Assembly (NCBI GenBank): GCA_033961575.1
Contig: CM066732.1
Span: forward strand, 75,244,687 to 75,308,686
DNA length: 64,000 nucleotides
Direction of reading: 5' to 3'
DNA from: Aselliscus stoliczkanus
Taxonomy: Eukaryota > Chordata > Mammalia > Chiroptera > Hipposideridae
Under the pieces are notes generated by a model that worked only from the letters and a program-made list of their open reading frames with translations, did not search any database and had not been told where the DNA came from. Position 1 is the first letter of the stretch. Each line of letters begins with the position of its first letter. Positions 14,702 through 26,685 of the stretch are shown piece by piece. The translations under genes and the position numbers were made by a program.

Positions 14702-17419
14702 TTTACAGTGTTTTTTTAGATGAAAATAATATATTTTTTAAACCTTTATAAAAATTTAAAATAAGGGAAAGTGGATTAAAACCACCACAATTCATATATC
14801 AGATAAGGATAAACACAAATTTGGCTTAATTTCCTTTACAGTGTGCGTTTTAGACTTCCCAAATACCATCTGAATATATATAAGCTATATTAATATAGAA
14901 ATGTAAATAAACTTTATGGGTAAGAATTTGAAGTGCTAAAATAATGCACTAAAGTCAACAAATCATTAAATACCAGATTTGTCATTTAAATGAGTTACTT
15001 ACAACTGTTTCAGTATTCATGGTCATCTCTTGTTTAACTCTGTTTTTGATATCTTTTAAAATGTGACAGTTGTTGCTTTTTATGAAGCGTTGTATGCCAT
15101 GATATTGGTTTAAATACTACTCTTAGCTTTCCATTTTTTTTTCTGGCCAGTCTAATCAAGTAGTTGGTGGTTCTGATGCACAAATATGGTCTACAACCTT
15201 TAAAAAAACTAAAGTTTATTTCAGCTCCCACGATCCTGAACATCACAGTATATTTCCATAGGTGATTCTTTTTTTCAGCTGAGCTTAAGTTGACAAAATT
15301 ATATTGCAATATTATAATTTATAAGTATTATCCTTTCAAAGGATCAGAGGGAGATATTTTAAGACTTCTAATCTATAAATTTTTTTAAATGAGATGCTCT
15401 TGCTAAGTTGGGGGAAAATAAGATGCATGTTTTGTAAAATCAGTAACAGTCTGTAAAATTTACTAGTATTCCATCTCCTCATATCCTCTTAAATGATTTT
15501 AGTAAATGGGCACCAGTGCAATATTTCAAAAACAGTAATTCATTGAATGCCCATTCTTCCTTTTACTGCAGAATAGATTATATTTAAGTCAAGATTAATG
15601 GGTAGATTTTGATGTTAAAGTCCAGTCGCTAAGCCTGTCATTCCCTGGGGGAATATAATGCATTAGTTTAAGCCAATATACTGTTTATCATAGATTCTAT
15701 GACACTGTCTTAAATGACAGTTTGCTGTACTTCGTTACTACTTACCATGATAATAAATCACTGTTTTGTACTCCTGATAATTTTAGTATTTAAACAAAAT
15801 CTTAATTAAGTTAGTGCACATTTAGGTTGAGATAACACTTAAGTAATTGTATACTGTAAAATTTCACTTATTTAGTTATTTTTTTCCTTTTTGCAATCTT
15901 CTGACAGAGCCCAAGTTTAGTATTTAATTCAAACACATATTTTCATTTCCTTAACTTTAATGTACTGAAATTTTTGTTCCCAAAAGGAACAACACAAAAT
16001 GATTGTTTCTAGTTTCCCTCTCCATATTTTTTAAACTCTTGCTCTAACACTGATGATTCTGAAGTAGTTCTCTAATTCTGAAAGTCTCATTGTTACTTAT
16101 AATATTTTCAAGTACATCTTATCAAGAATGAGATTCCATAATTTTAATTTTCATAGATTTGAAATCCAGGTAACTCAGTGTTTTTTTAAGATGTTTTGCT
16201 TCATACCATATCATGCAAGTGAAATAGATATACATATTTAATAATCATGTTAGTGCTTTTTAGAAACCAGTGATTATTGGATTATTAAATCAGGAACGAT
16301 CTTCAGAACGTTTAGGGAGGTTTAAATTTTTAATCCGATCTATTTAAGAGTAATATTTTTAAATGTGTTTACATGAACTTGGGTAGACTTGGACTTATCA
16401 ACTTTTTACTTAATGTTTTCATTTAGTAATTGACTGATTTATGAGCAATTATATATGGTCCAAATTTTATTCAACTCCAGCTTTCAATAACAGGACTATG
16501 CTCACACTGCCTTAGCACCTGTTATGGATTTTGAGTCATCTGGCAGCCCGTGGGACTTAGATAAAAAAGTACCAGGTGTCCTGCCTGTCTCTTAATTGAG
16601 ACGCAGTGAAAACAATATAGACTTGGCAGTATGGTTAAAAGGATGGATTAAAGCCCAGCTTTGTCTATTCTGACAAATCACAGCTTTTCCTTCATGGTGT
16701 AGATAGTATCAACTACTAAAGAATTTCATTAATATAAGGCATCATAAAAATTATACACAATAACTTGGCATAACCTGTTGCAGACTTGTAGAAGAATTTC
16801 TATTAACGATACAAATAAGCAATATTAATGCCAAGATTCATGCTATTTACTTAGGGGAATTTTATTTTTACTGCCTGTGAACTAGACAACATATTTCTTG
16901 AAGAAATTAGCTACTGTAGAAAAGAAACGGAGTATTATTAATTTACCAAGGTAAGCAGTGTAGTTTATTTTACTTTCATCTTATAAATGAGTAGTACCTA
17001 CTAGTCAATGGGATATTTGAAATTGCCCTGTATATTTCAGGAAAATTTGCCACTTTACTGATAATAGCAGTCATGAAATTCTTGAGATGTACCTGCAAAA
17101 TATATCTATCCAAATTATGTGTCTTAATAAAATTCTTCTCTTTCGTTATTTTTTCAAGATCCTGATACTAATACTGCCTCAGAAAGTCTGAAGATATTTT
17201 AAGACCTTTTAGAACTAAAAAGCCAATATTGTTTTCTTATTTTTATTTTAGAACATGCCAAAGATTTTTATTATACTACATATGAGAGTCTAGTATATAA
17301 ACAACAATTTTTCAGAAATTGCTAATCTTAAAATTTAAGCTAATATTCATTGTGTTGGCCATCCTTGAGCTAACTGAAATACCTCGTAAACGTTTTTTTT
17401 TTCTCCATACAAAACTCAG

Positions 17420-17540
17420 ATCATTGAAATTGGATGTAGAAAGAGCACTGGACTATTAAATGACCAAGGTTCTGGTCCCAACTCTACCTGTCAGTAGCTT
17501 TTTCTAAGCAAATCTCTGTATTCTCTATCAAGGCAAGGCT
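17420..17540 (+). repeat. MIR fragment
   Basis: AAGAGCACTGGACTATTAAA followed by GGTTCTGGTCCCAACTCTACC and a degraded AGCAAATC segment is the 5' half of a MIR. Confidence 0.6.
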
Positions 17541-18885
17541 TGTTGCTGAATAAACATTTTGCTGATTTTGCTCATTTCCCTGAAAGTAATGCTAGATCAT
17601 TGTTGTATCCCTCTAAGTCATACTGTCCTAAAATATTCTCAGTAAATGATGCCCGGAGATAAACCCACTCAAGATGGCCTTTGGAAAAATCCAAATATTT
17701 GAATTTCTAAGTATTAGTTTTCAAGGATATTATTACCTATATTTTTATGGTGTCCAGAGCAATTTTGGAAATCTGCCTAAATGGTTTTGAAATTACCCTC
17801 TACTTGATTTGTCTTTGGACATTTTCACAAAGTTTCTTCTCTTTTCTCTCTTACTGTAGATGGCTACTTGAATAGAATTAACAAAGTTCGTTGTCTCATA
17901 CCACTGTAGAATTTATGAAAAATTTTTTACTTTTTTTAAATTAAAAAAATTGTCACAGCCAGTGGGGCAAAATGTTTATTTAGGTCAACCCTAATTTTAG
18001 TAAGTTGTAATTACTGTCACTATTAATAGCATTTTTTTCCTTAGGCCATTGTTAGATTTTTTGACAAGTTATTATCAGTTTTGCTTTCTCTTAATGTTAA
18101 TACTTACCTATGTGCTTTATTAACATTTTTAATATACATTGTGTTTTATTCACTTTTTCTTCCAAAGGAGGTCAGCGAGATCAAGGGTGGGTTGAGACCA
18201 AACTCTCTCACAAGTAGGATTCAGACTCTATATCCAATCCTAGGAAAGTCCCACCTATATTTACTCCAAAGGGATTTGCCTCTGGAGAACCAAATTGAAA
18301 TTAGAGAAAGTGGGCTGTCTGCATAACAGTCTCCTAACCAATTTTATTCATTCTTTCTATAATTTATAGTCGTTGAGTACGACTGGGTCCTGTGTTAGGT
18401 GCTACCAATATATGTAAAGATAAGAAGACATGGCCTCCGCCCCCATGACATTAGTCTCTCCCCTAGTTTATTAGGAAAACAAGCATGGGGAAAGAGGCAC
18501 ACTTGGTATTTAACAACTGGCTCTCAAGAGACCCCAATGTGTGACATTCATCAAGTTCTATGAGGTGAAAACTCCCACCATAGTCAATTTCAAGCCTACC
18601 AACCATCTTACAAACTTTATGAATATTGTTTAGTAGCACTCGCCAAAATTTTTTAAAGTCTGTAGGCAAAACTCTCCCTCTTTCTACAATTACTGTTTTT
18701 GGAGTCTTCATACAAAGAAGGGACGTGAAATTCTTAAGTGCTAAAACTGCGAAGACGCCACAGAAATATGAGTATAGGCAAGGGCTTACTAAATTTAGAA
18801 TTTCAGAATGGCCCTTCGGTCCCTGAGGCTATGATCATCAGCACAGATCTAAACACTTCATACTTTGCCTTTATTTTTATTTTTT

Positions 18886-19363
18886 TTAGATTTTATTGAG
18901 GAATTCGGGGAGGGGAACAGTGTTGGCATATTGGGGAAGGGGACCAGCCAAGTCGTCCTTCAGTCTTCGTTGTGGAGGGTGCCAGTCGCCATCTGGCTGC
19001 CCATGAGCAACTTGTGGCCTCTAAGTTCAAGGTGCTGTGTTCAATCTTAGTTCCAGGTGGGCATAGCCACCATCCCATGCAGCCTTGTTGAGGGCGCACA
19101 CTCTATCCACTAAACGATCTGAGAGCAGCTCAGCTCAAGGTGCCAAGTTCAGTCTTAGTTGCGGATAGGTGTAGCCCACCATCGAATAGGCAATCTTGTT
19201 GTTAACACCAGCTGAACCATTCTGCCACCTGTTGGCAGCTCAGGGACAGCTCAGCTCAGGTGCAGCATAACTGGCCCATGTGGGAATCGAACCGGCAGCT
19301 CTGTTACTCAAAGCTCGTTCTCTTAAGCCAACTCTTAACCAACTGAGCCACTCAGCTGGCCCT
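18886..19363 (-). mobile_element. composite multi-unit SINE, antisense
   Basis: Antisense copy of the complex form. It has the terminal module GATTTTATTGAGGAATTCGG at the left, then repeated tRNA-like/GAGCTGAGCTGCC units (AGCTCAGCTCAAGGTGCC and AGCTCAGCTCAGG), and a head ending CAACTGAGCCACTCAGCTGG at the right. Its middle differs from the 430-bp form, but the terminal module is shared. Confidence 0.85.
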
Positions 19364-19544
19364 TAGCCTCTACTTTAAAAGAGCCAAATGTTTTTTCTTA
19401 CTTACAAAAGAAAACATTAAACCTGAATTTAAGAGGAAATTAATCAATGCTGTGTCTTTGAAGTCTGCTTACAATTATAATTTTCATAATTCCTTTCTGT
19501 GAAAAATTATACTTTATATTCATTACTGCTGTGTACAACATATA

Positions 19545-19737
19545 CAGAGGGTGCCAAAAAATGTATATACATTTTAAGAAATAAAGCTCGAATACTCGAT
19601 ATATACCAATAACAAAAGATTAACAAGTCACATTTGACTTCTGCAATACAAGAGGTGCTCAAAGCAGTTACCATCAGCATAATTTTAATAGTTTTTTCCT
19701 TTCTTAAAATGTGTGTACATTTTTTTGGCATCCTCTA
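19545..19737 (-). mobile_element. mariner-derived MITE, copy 1
   Basis: Element of about 190 bp whose ends, CAGAGGGTGCCAAAAAATG and (on the other strand) AGAGGATGCCAAAAAAATG, form inverted repeats of more than 30 bp (both run on into ...ACATTTTAAGAAA), next to TA dinucleotides. It keeps an antisense stub shared with copies 2 and 3 (TTTGACTTCTGCAAT, GGTTACCATCAGCAT). Confidence 0.85.
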
Positions 19738-19794
19738 TATATACATACACACAAATTTCCATTTCTTTGAAACAAGTCACAAATTACTTTTTTT

Positions 19795-20224
19795 AAAGTT
19801 TTCTTTTTAAATTACAGTTGACATACAATATTATATTAATTTCAGGTGTACAACATAGTGATTAGATGTTTATATAACTTACAAAGTGATTACTCCAATA
19901 TGTCTAGTACTCATCTGGCACCATACATTGTTATTACAATATTATAGACTGTATTCCCTATGCTGTACTTTACATCCCTGTGACTGTTTTTATGACTGAC
20001 CATTTGTACATCTTAATGACTTGCCCTTTTTCACCCATTCCCCCCAAACTCCCTCCTATCTGCCAACCATCAGTTTGTTCTCTGTATCTGTGAGTTTGTT
20101 TCTGTTTTGTTTGTTCAATTATTTTGTTTTTAAGATTCCATATATAAGTGAGATCATATGGTGGTTGTCATAAACGGTAAGATTTGATTCTTTTTTATGA
20201 CCGAGTAATATTCCATTGTATATA
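19795..20224 (-). mobile_element. LINE-1 3' UTR/ORF2 end (antisense), part 1
   Basis: Antisense LINE-1 3' UTR, with diagnostic text TTACAGTTGACATACAATA and TTTCAGGTGTACAACATAG, then CATATATAAGTGAGATCATATGG. It is interrupted at 20225 by a MITE and resumes at 20617. Confidence 0.92.
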
Positions 20225-20616
20225 CCAGTAGTGCCAAAAAAATAAAAATGTGGACACTTTGATCAACGTTGCTCAAGCAGTAGCTCGCCTTAATCAGAAG
20301 TGTCTGGATGCTGATGGTAACCACTTTGAGTCCCACTTGGGTTTTGGGGTTTTGTTTGTTTGTTTGTTTGTTTGTTTGTTTGTTTGTTTGTTTTTGAAGG
20401 CAGTGTCACTGGCCCTCATATGTGGGACCCAAACCGGGGCCACTGGCTTCCCAAGCCAGCGCTTAACCACTGTGCCACTCAGCCGGCCCGAGTCCCTCTT
20501 GTAATTGGAGAAGTCAAACGTGATTTGTATTCATCTTTTGTTATCAGTATATATTATTACAATTTTAATACGGTTTTCCTTTTTTAAAATGTGTATACAT
20601 GTTTTGGCACCCTCTG
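20225..20616 (+). mobile_element. mariner-derived MITE, copy 2, split by a SINE
   Basis: Same family as copy 1 in the opposite orientation, inserted in the LINE-1 at a TA. The left part keeps a transposase C-terminal remnant in the + frame (NQKCLDADGNHFE). The right end is GTTTTGGCACCCTCTG. A SINE at 20341-20489 sits inside it. Confidence 0.88.
20341..20489 (-). mobile_element. short SINE with (TTTG)n tail, antisense
   Basis: Short form in antisense with a tail converted into about 10 TTTG/GTTT units. GAGTCCC flanks it on both sides. It is the youngest layer of a three-deep nest (SINE in MITE in LINE-1). Confidence 0.92.
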
Positions 20617-21860
20617 TATGTATCACATCTTCATCCATTTATCAATCGATGGAATCTTAGGTTGCTTCCATATCTTGGCTATTGTAAGTAATGCAGTGAC
20701 TATAGGGATGTATGTATTTTTTTGAATTAGTGTTTTGCATTTCTTCAGATAAATACCCAGAAGTGGAATTGCTGGGTCTTACAGTAGTTTTATTTTTAAT
20801 GTTTTGAGGAACCTCCATACTGTTTTCCATAGTGGCTATACCAATTTACAATCCCACCAACAATGTATGAGGGTTTCCTTTTCTCCATATCACCAACATT
20901 TGATGATAGCCATTCTGATAGGTGACTTCATTGCAGTTTTAATTTGCATTTTCCTGCTGATTAGTGGTGGTTTCTTTTGTTTCCTTTGCCCGAATAGACA
21001 TATCCAAAAACATATTAACAGGATATTAAAGAGTTTACTGCCTATGTTTTCTTTCTTCTATAAGTTTTATAGTTTTGTGTCTTGCAGTTAAGTCTTTAGT
21101 CCATTTTGAGTTTATTCTTATATATGGTGTAAGAAAGTGATCCAGTTTCGTTTTTTGTATGTATCCAGTTTTTCCAGCATCGTTTATTGAATAGATTGTC
21201 TTTACTCCATTGTGTAGTCTTGCCTCCTTTGCCTCGCATATGGTCTTGCATCCTTTGACCATATAGGCATGGATTTATTCCTGGGCTCTCTATTTGATTC
21301 TGTATTTTGTTGATCTATCTGTCTGCTTTTATGCCAGTACCATGCTGTTTTGATTATCACAGCCTTGTAGTATAACTTGATACCCAGTAGCATGATACCT
21401 CCAGATATGGTCTTCTTTCACAAGATTGCATTGGCTATTCAGGGTCCTTTGTGGTTCCATATGAATTTTAGGATTATTTGTTCTAGTTCTGTGAGAAATG
21501 CCATGGTATTTTGATAGGGATTGCATTGAATCTGTAGATTGCTTTGGGTTAAAGATGTTAATTCTTCCTATCCATGAGCACAGTATATGCTTCCATTTAT
21601 TTGTACCTTCTTTAGTTTCTGTCTTCAGTGTCTTATAGTTTTCCAAGTACAGTTCTTTCACCTTCTTGAATTTATTCCTTGGCATTTTTTTTTATGTAAT
21701 TATAAATGGGATTATTTTCTTAATTTCTTTTTCTGGTAGTTCATTATTGATATATAATAGTGTAACCAATTTCTGAATATTAATTTTGTATCCTGCTACT
21801 TTACTGAATTTCTTAGTTCTAATAGTTTTTTGGTGGATTCATTAGTGTTCTCTATAAATG
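20617..21860 (-). mobile_element. LINE-1 ORF2 C-terminal part (antisense), part 2
   Basis: Minus-strand pseudo-coding LINE-1 ORF2. Conserved stretches such as [15 protein letters not shown] and [11 protein letters not shown] (about 21200-21330) and a run with [16 protein letters not shown] lie in different frames separated by stops, so it is inactive. Confidence 0.93.
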
Positions 21861-21999
21861 CAAGGTGTGATCAAAGAATATGGTGAATGTTTAAATTTTT
21901 AGAAGAATTTATTACAGTAAAAGACACATTGCCATTAATCCCCCTCAAAGTACTCCCCTTCACTTCAAACACACTTATCCTATCATTCATGCCACTTTC

Positions 22000-22200
22000 T
22001 GAAGCAATTCTGGAAACCTTTTTCATGAGTGTCTTTAGTTCTCTGTCATGGCTGCCTTGATATCCTGAATCGATTTAAAACGTTTACCTTTCATGGTCAT
22101 TTTGACTTTGGGGAAGAGTCAGAAGTCACACAGTGCTAGATCTGGTGAATAAGTTGGATAAGGACACACTATAATGTTTTTATTTGCCAGAAATTACCAT
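22000..22200 (-). pseudogene. mariner transposase C-terminal fragment, inverted arm
   Basis: The reverse strand reads YSPDLALCDF, then a stop where the family has Trp, then LFPKVKMTMKGKRF and SIQDIKAAMT. It is the inverted partner of the fragment at 22585-22780 and retains the residues deleted there. Further stops make it dead. Confidence 0.83.
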
Positions 22201-22410
22201 ACCATAAGTTGTGTGTGACACAGTCTTTCCATTATGATCATAAAATACAGTGAATGCTGCTGCCAAGTGTCCGTCCATCCAACGAAAAGGCAGGGATCTT
22301 CAATATGGGAAGCAGTGCGTCAAACCCCTTAGTAACAGTGTGTGACAAGTTTCAGCTTGTTTGGTGTAGTCAGTCAGGGGTGAGCTATGGTTGAAAGAAG
22401 GTGTGTTTTA

Positions 22411-22517
22411 TTTTATTTTTTTTGAGGGCAGTGTCACTGGCCCTCATATGTGGGACCCGAACCGGGGCCGCTGGCCTCTCAAACCAGCGCCCAAACACTG
22501 TGCCACGTGGCCGGCCC
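22411..22517 (-). mobile_element. short SINE, antisense
   Basis: Short form flanked by a perfect 16-bp target-site duplication AAGAAGGTGTGTTTTA at 22395-22410 and 22518-22533, inside the mariner interior. Confidence 0.96.
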
Positions 22518-22584
22518 AAGAAGGTGTGTTTTAAAGTGTGTTGTAAATCATCCTCCATTTTTACAACACTCCATGTAGTACATC

Positions 22585-22780
22585 ATTTCTGGTATATGGC
22601 AATTTCTGTCAAAAACATTACAGCGTGTCCTCATCCACCTTATTCACCGGATCTGCCCCCATGCGACTTCTGGCTCTTCCCCAAATCAAAATGATTCAGG
22701 ACATCAAGGCAGCCACAACAGCACAGCAAAGGAGAATCATGAAAGAGGATTTCCAGAACTACTTTAGAAAGTGACAAGAA
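22585..22780 (+). pseudogene. mariner transposase C-terminal fragment
   Basis: The + frame reads HPPYSPDLPPCDFWLFPKSK, the conserved block around the last catalytic Asp of mariner-type DDE transposases, followed by IQDIKAATTAQQR-like text. Compared with the antisense arm (22000-22190) it has a 1-nt deletion after FPK and a deletion of about 27 nt, and ends in FRK-stop, where the family usually has Trp. Non-functional. Confidence 0.88.
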
Positions 22781-22952
22781 TGGGATAAGGGATGATGGGA
22801 TAAGTGTGTTCGAAGTGAGGGAGAGTGTTCTGAGGGGGATTAATGGCAATGTGTCTCTTACTCTCATAATTTTTTTTTAATTTTTATTGTGAAATAAACA
22901 TTTTTAAAAATTAGTTTCAAGTATACAATGCAGTGCAATAGTTATACTTTTT

Positions 22953-23378
22953 TTTTTTAAGATTTTATTGGGGAATTGGGGGAGGGGAACAGCGTTGGGG
23001 AATCGGGGAAGGGGAACAGACAAGTTGCTGTCCTTTTGTTCTTCAGTCTAGTTGTGGAGGACGTTGCTTTACTGGCCCATGTTGGTATCATCATTGCAGA
23101 TGAGGCAGATCGGTCGCCGGCCTCTGGATGGTCACTCACCGCGGCTATTGGCAGCTCGCGCTGGCTACCAGCCGCTCACTGTAGCCTATGGCAGCCCACT
23201 GCAGCAGAGACTGCAGCTATGCCGTCCCCGGCACTCATGGTAGCCCAGCTCCACGTGGAGCTGTTGTTCACCATCTTAGCTGTAGAGGGCAGTGTCACTT
23301 GCCCTCATATGTGGGATCCAAACCGGGGCCGCTGGCATCCCAAGCCAGCTCTTAACTAATGCGCCACTCGGCCAGCCC
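22953..23378 (-). mobile_element. long-form SINE, antisense
   Basis: 430-bp form in antisense with target-site duplication CAATAGTTATACTTTTT at the left (from 22936) and right (from 23378). The apparent open frame 22976-23359 (MGEGNSVGESGKGNRQVAVL...) is SINE text that recurs at every long copy, not a gene. Confidence 0.95.
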
Positions 23379-23459
23379 AATAGTTATACTTTTTACCCCT
23401 CAAAGTGACAAAATAATTTTTTTATTTAGACATTCACCATATTGTTTGGTTACACCTTG

Positions 23460-25040
23460 TATAGTATCATGTCACCTGAAATAAGTTTTACTTCTTCCTT
23501 TCTAATTCAGATGTATTTTTTTTCCTTTTCTTGTCTCACTGTTGTGGCTAGGACTTCTGATACTGTGTTGAATAAAAATGGTGAAAGTGGACATCCTTGT
23601 CCTGTTCCTGTTCTTAAGGAAAACGCTTTTAGCTTTAACCCATTGAACATGTTAGCTGTCAATTTGTTAAATATGGCCTTTATTATGTTGAGGTCTGTTC
23701 CTTCTGTCCCCACTTTACTAAGAGTTTTTATCATAAATGGATGTTGAGTTTTGCCAAATGCTTTTCCTTCTGTTGATATGATCATATGATTTTTATCCTT
23801 CATTTTGTTTTATGTGATGTATTATGTTAATTGATTTGAGGCTATTGAAACAAACTTGCATCCCAGAAATAAATCCCATTTGATCATGATGTATGATCTT
23901 TTTAATGTGTTGCTGGATTTGGTTTGCTAATATTTTGTTGAGGATTTTTGCATCTATGTTCATCGGGGTGGCCTATAATTTTCTTTTTTTTTTTTTTGGT
24001 AGCACCTTTGTCTGGTTTCGTTATCAGGTTAATGCTGTCCTCATAAAATGAGTTAGGGAGCCTTCTCTCTTCAGTTTTTTGAAATCGTTTGAGAAGGATA
24101 GGTATTAATTCTTTGATTGTTTGGTGAAATTCACCCATTAAGCAATCTGATGTAGGGCTTTTGTTTGGTGGGAGTCCTTTGATTACTGATTCAATTTAAT
24201 TAGTAGTTATCCATTGAGATTTTCTGTTTTCTTTCTTATTCAGTGTTGGAAGATTTTATGTTTCTAGAAATTTATCCATTTCTTCTAGGTTGTCCAGTTT
24301 GTTAGCATATAATTATTTGTAATATTTCCTGATAATCCTTTATAGGTCTGTAGTGTTGTCACTTCTCTTTCATTTCTGATTTTATTTGGGCCTTCTCTGT
24401 TTTTTTGTTGCGGGTCTGACTAAAGGTTTATAAAGTTTGTTTTATCTTTTCAAAGAGCCAGTTCTTGGTTTTATTGATCTATTTGCCTTTTTAGACTCTT
24501 TTTCATTTATTTACACCCTGATCTTTACTATTTCATCCCTTCCACTCACTTTAGCTTTGTTTGTTCATCTTTTTCTAATTCCTTTAGGTGTAAGGTTAGG
24601 TTGTTTATTTTAGGTTTTTCTTATTTATTGAGATAGGCCTGTATTACTATAAATTTCCCTCTTAGAACTGCTTTGGCTGTGCCCATAGATTTGGGGTCAT
24701 CGTGTTTTCATTTTCATTTGTCTCAAGATATTTTTCGATTTGTTCCTTGATCTCATTGTTGCCCCATTCATTGTTTAGTAGCATGTTATTTAGTCTCCAC
24801 ATGTTTGTGTGTTTTTCAGTTTTCTTCTTGTAATTTACTTTTAGTTTCATACCATTGTGATCGGAGAAGATGCTTGATATGATCTCACTATTCTTAAATT
24901 TATTGAGACTGGTTTTGTGGCCTACATGTGGTCTGTCCTGGAAAATGTTCCATGTGCCCTTGAAAAGAATGTATATTCTGCTGCTTTGTGATGAAATGTT
25001 CTTTCATTTGGGATATGTTTCTTTGCCTCCTTATTCTAAC
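23460..25040 (-). mobile_element. LINE-1 ORF2 RT and endonuclease end (antisense), part 3
   Basis: Continuation of the same LINE-1. Minus-strand runs such as [18 protein letters not shown] and [17 protein letters not shown] (reverse transcriptase), YKKKTEKHTNMWRLNN and KYLETNENENTMTPNLW (linker after the endonuclease) lie in broken frames. Homology fades near 25,000, before the start of the endonuclease domain. Confidence 0.93.
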
Positions 25041-26685
25041 TGACTCCTTGTATTTATTTCTGTGTGTCAGGTAGATCTGCTGCGTCTCTTTGTCTTGGCA
25101 GAGTAGCCTTATGTAGTCGGTGTCCTGTGAGATCCAGTGACATAATCTTCCTGTTCCCGTGAGCCAGGTACTCCAGAATTGTCCCCTGTGTAGGTTGTCC
25201 ATGTCCTTCTGTTGTAGTTGAACCTTGATTGCTCTTGGCACATCAGCAGGTGGTATTGACCCTCAGGCTGACTGGCTGTGAGGACTGGCCTTGACTATAA
25301 TGGACAAGCTGTTGTGCAGGGGCTGACCCCACAGAGCAGGAGTTGCATTATTGAGGTTCTGGTGCCAGCCGAGTCTACCGTTCCGTTAAGTCATTTGTGG
25401 AGGTGGTTGGGTGGCGCTCTGGTGTGGTCTGAAGCCATACACCATGTTTGTTGGTTTGGGAGGCCTTTGGAGAGGGGTTCCAGTGCAGGCCAAGGTCAGC
25501 TGCTATTTGTGCCCAGTTTGGGGCCACCTAGAGGGAGCTACTAAGTTATCTGAGGTTGCTTGCTGCTTGTGTTGGGCGTGGAGGTGCCTGGGAGAGGCTA
25601 TGCTGCAAATCAAGGTGGGCTGCCACTAGTGCCGGGCTTGGAACCCTTTGAGGGGCACTATAATGTGAGCTGAGGCCAGCCACCACTTGTGCTGGAACCC
25701 ACTTAGTTGAAGCTCTGTTCCAGGCCAATAGTGGCTGAAGCTAGGGCCAGGCTTGGGGCCACCTAATGAAGTTAAGTGCAAGCTGAGACTGGTTGCTCTT
25801 TGTGCCAGGCTTGGAGTCTGACACAGAGTTAGTTACAGGGTACACTGAGGCCAGCTCCTGCTTCTTTGGGTTTGTCAACCTAAGAGACTTTAGGTAAGTT
25901 CTCAGCACAAACCAAGGCAAGCCACTCCTATAGAAAAGCCGCTGAAAGCAGCTGGGGCAGAAGCTTGGTTGGGTGGGGTGGATTCTCAGGGAATCACCAT
26001 GATGAGGCGAGCCATATTAGCCAGGTTAATGGAGAGCTCAGGTTTGGTGCCTGCCTGTGCTGACATCTGGCTGTGGAGAATGCTCAACAAAGGAGCAATA
26101 GTGCCTGCTAGCACTCTGTCCGTAGAGAGAGCCACCCTGGCCTTGCCCACTCCAGCCCTCACCTCCAAGCCAGTCAGTTCACTTCCTCCCCATATGTCCT
26201 TGGCATTCTTCAGGCTTCCACCCCCGAACAGGAACCCCAAGCAAGTGAGTCTGTGAGCAGGTTGAGTCTGTGCGAGGCTCCTCAGAAGGAACACCTGGTA
26301 TTCCAGCAGCCCTTCATCTCACTCAGCTACAATCTCTGCTGGCTTTCACAACCAGATGTTATAGAGACTCCTTTTCTGGCACTAACATCCCCCGTGTGGG
26401 AGCCCATTGTGGGGCCGGGACCGCCTTCCTCCCCAGGGAGGATTTCCACATCCAGGATATCCCTCTGGATTCTTAATTGCATGTGACCTGCCCATTCTGT
26501 GTCTCCGGGTCTCCTGCAAGTCCTGTAGTGGCTTCTTTATATCCTTGGTTAGAGGATTTCCGTTCAGCTAGTCATCAGGTAGTTCTCACTGATGGTGGTT
26601 CTATAATTTACTTGAAACTTTCATGTGGTCATGGGAGGAAGTGAGCACAGCATTTGCCTACTCCACCAATTGACTAGAAGTACCT
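25041..26685 (-). mobile_element. LINE-1 5' UTR (antisense) with tandem monomers
   Basis: GC-richer block running to a 5' end that reads on the minus strand GGTGGAGTAGGCAAATGCTG, then ...TCACTTCCTCCCATGACC and CCAAGGATATAAAGAAGCC. I recognise this as the start of mammalian LINE-1 5' UTRs. ORF1 and the ORF2 start are missing between it and part 3, so the element is internally deleted. Degenerate units of about 60 bp occupy 25487-25920. Confidence 0.7.
25487..25920 (-). repeat. degenerate ~60-bp tandem array
   Basis: Units begin AGGCCAAGG, AGGTTGCTT, AGGTGGGCT, AGGCCAGCC, AGACTGGTT and AGGCCAGCT at 25487, 25553, 25613, 25673, 25786 and 25848. Each is followed by text like TGCCACTTGTGCCGGGCTTGG. 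Spacings are 66, 60, 60, 113 (two units) and 62. Confidence 0.75.

Larger units (their letters stand above)
21861..23459 (+). mobile_element. fold-back mariner-like DNA transposon
   Basis: Inserted in LINE-1 ORF2. The ends CAAGGTGTGATCAAAGAATA and, reading inward from the right, CAAGGTGTAACCAAACAATA both continue into TGGTGAATGT. The inverted homology runs far past the terminal repeats: 21861-22200 (reverse strand) matches 22585-22870 plus 23415-23459, including the 3' part of the transposase gene in both arms. The interior 22201-22584 is single-copy. Two SINEs and a bit of other sequence interrupt the right half. Confidence 0.85.

Noticed and set aside
22976..23359. 127-codon frame MGEGNSVGESGKG... 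and similar frames at many places
   Set aside because: The same text recurs at each long SINE copy (e.g. 58378-58659, 59156-59479), so it is SINE sequence, not a gene family.
23460..25040. Possible active LINE-1
   Set aside because: ORF2 is split among frames with stops, ORF1 is absent, and two DNA elements interrupt it.
25278..26486. Several 60-100-codon frames in a GC-richer block
   Set aside because: The block joins antisense LINE-1 ORF2 and ends in LINE-1 5' UTR-like text; the frames overlap on both strands and lack protein features.
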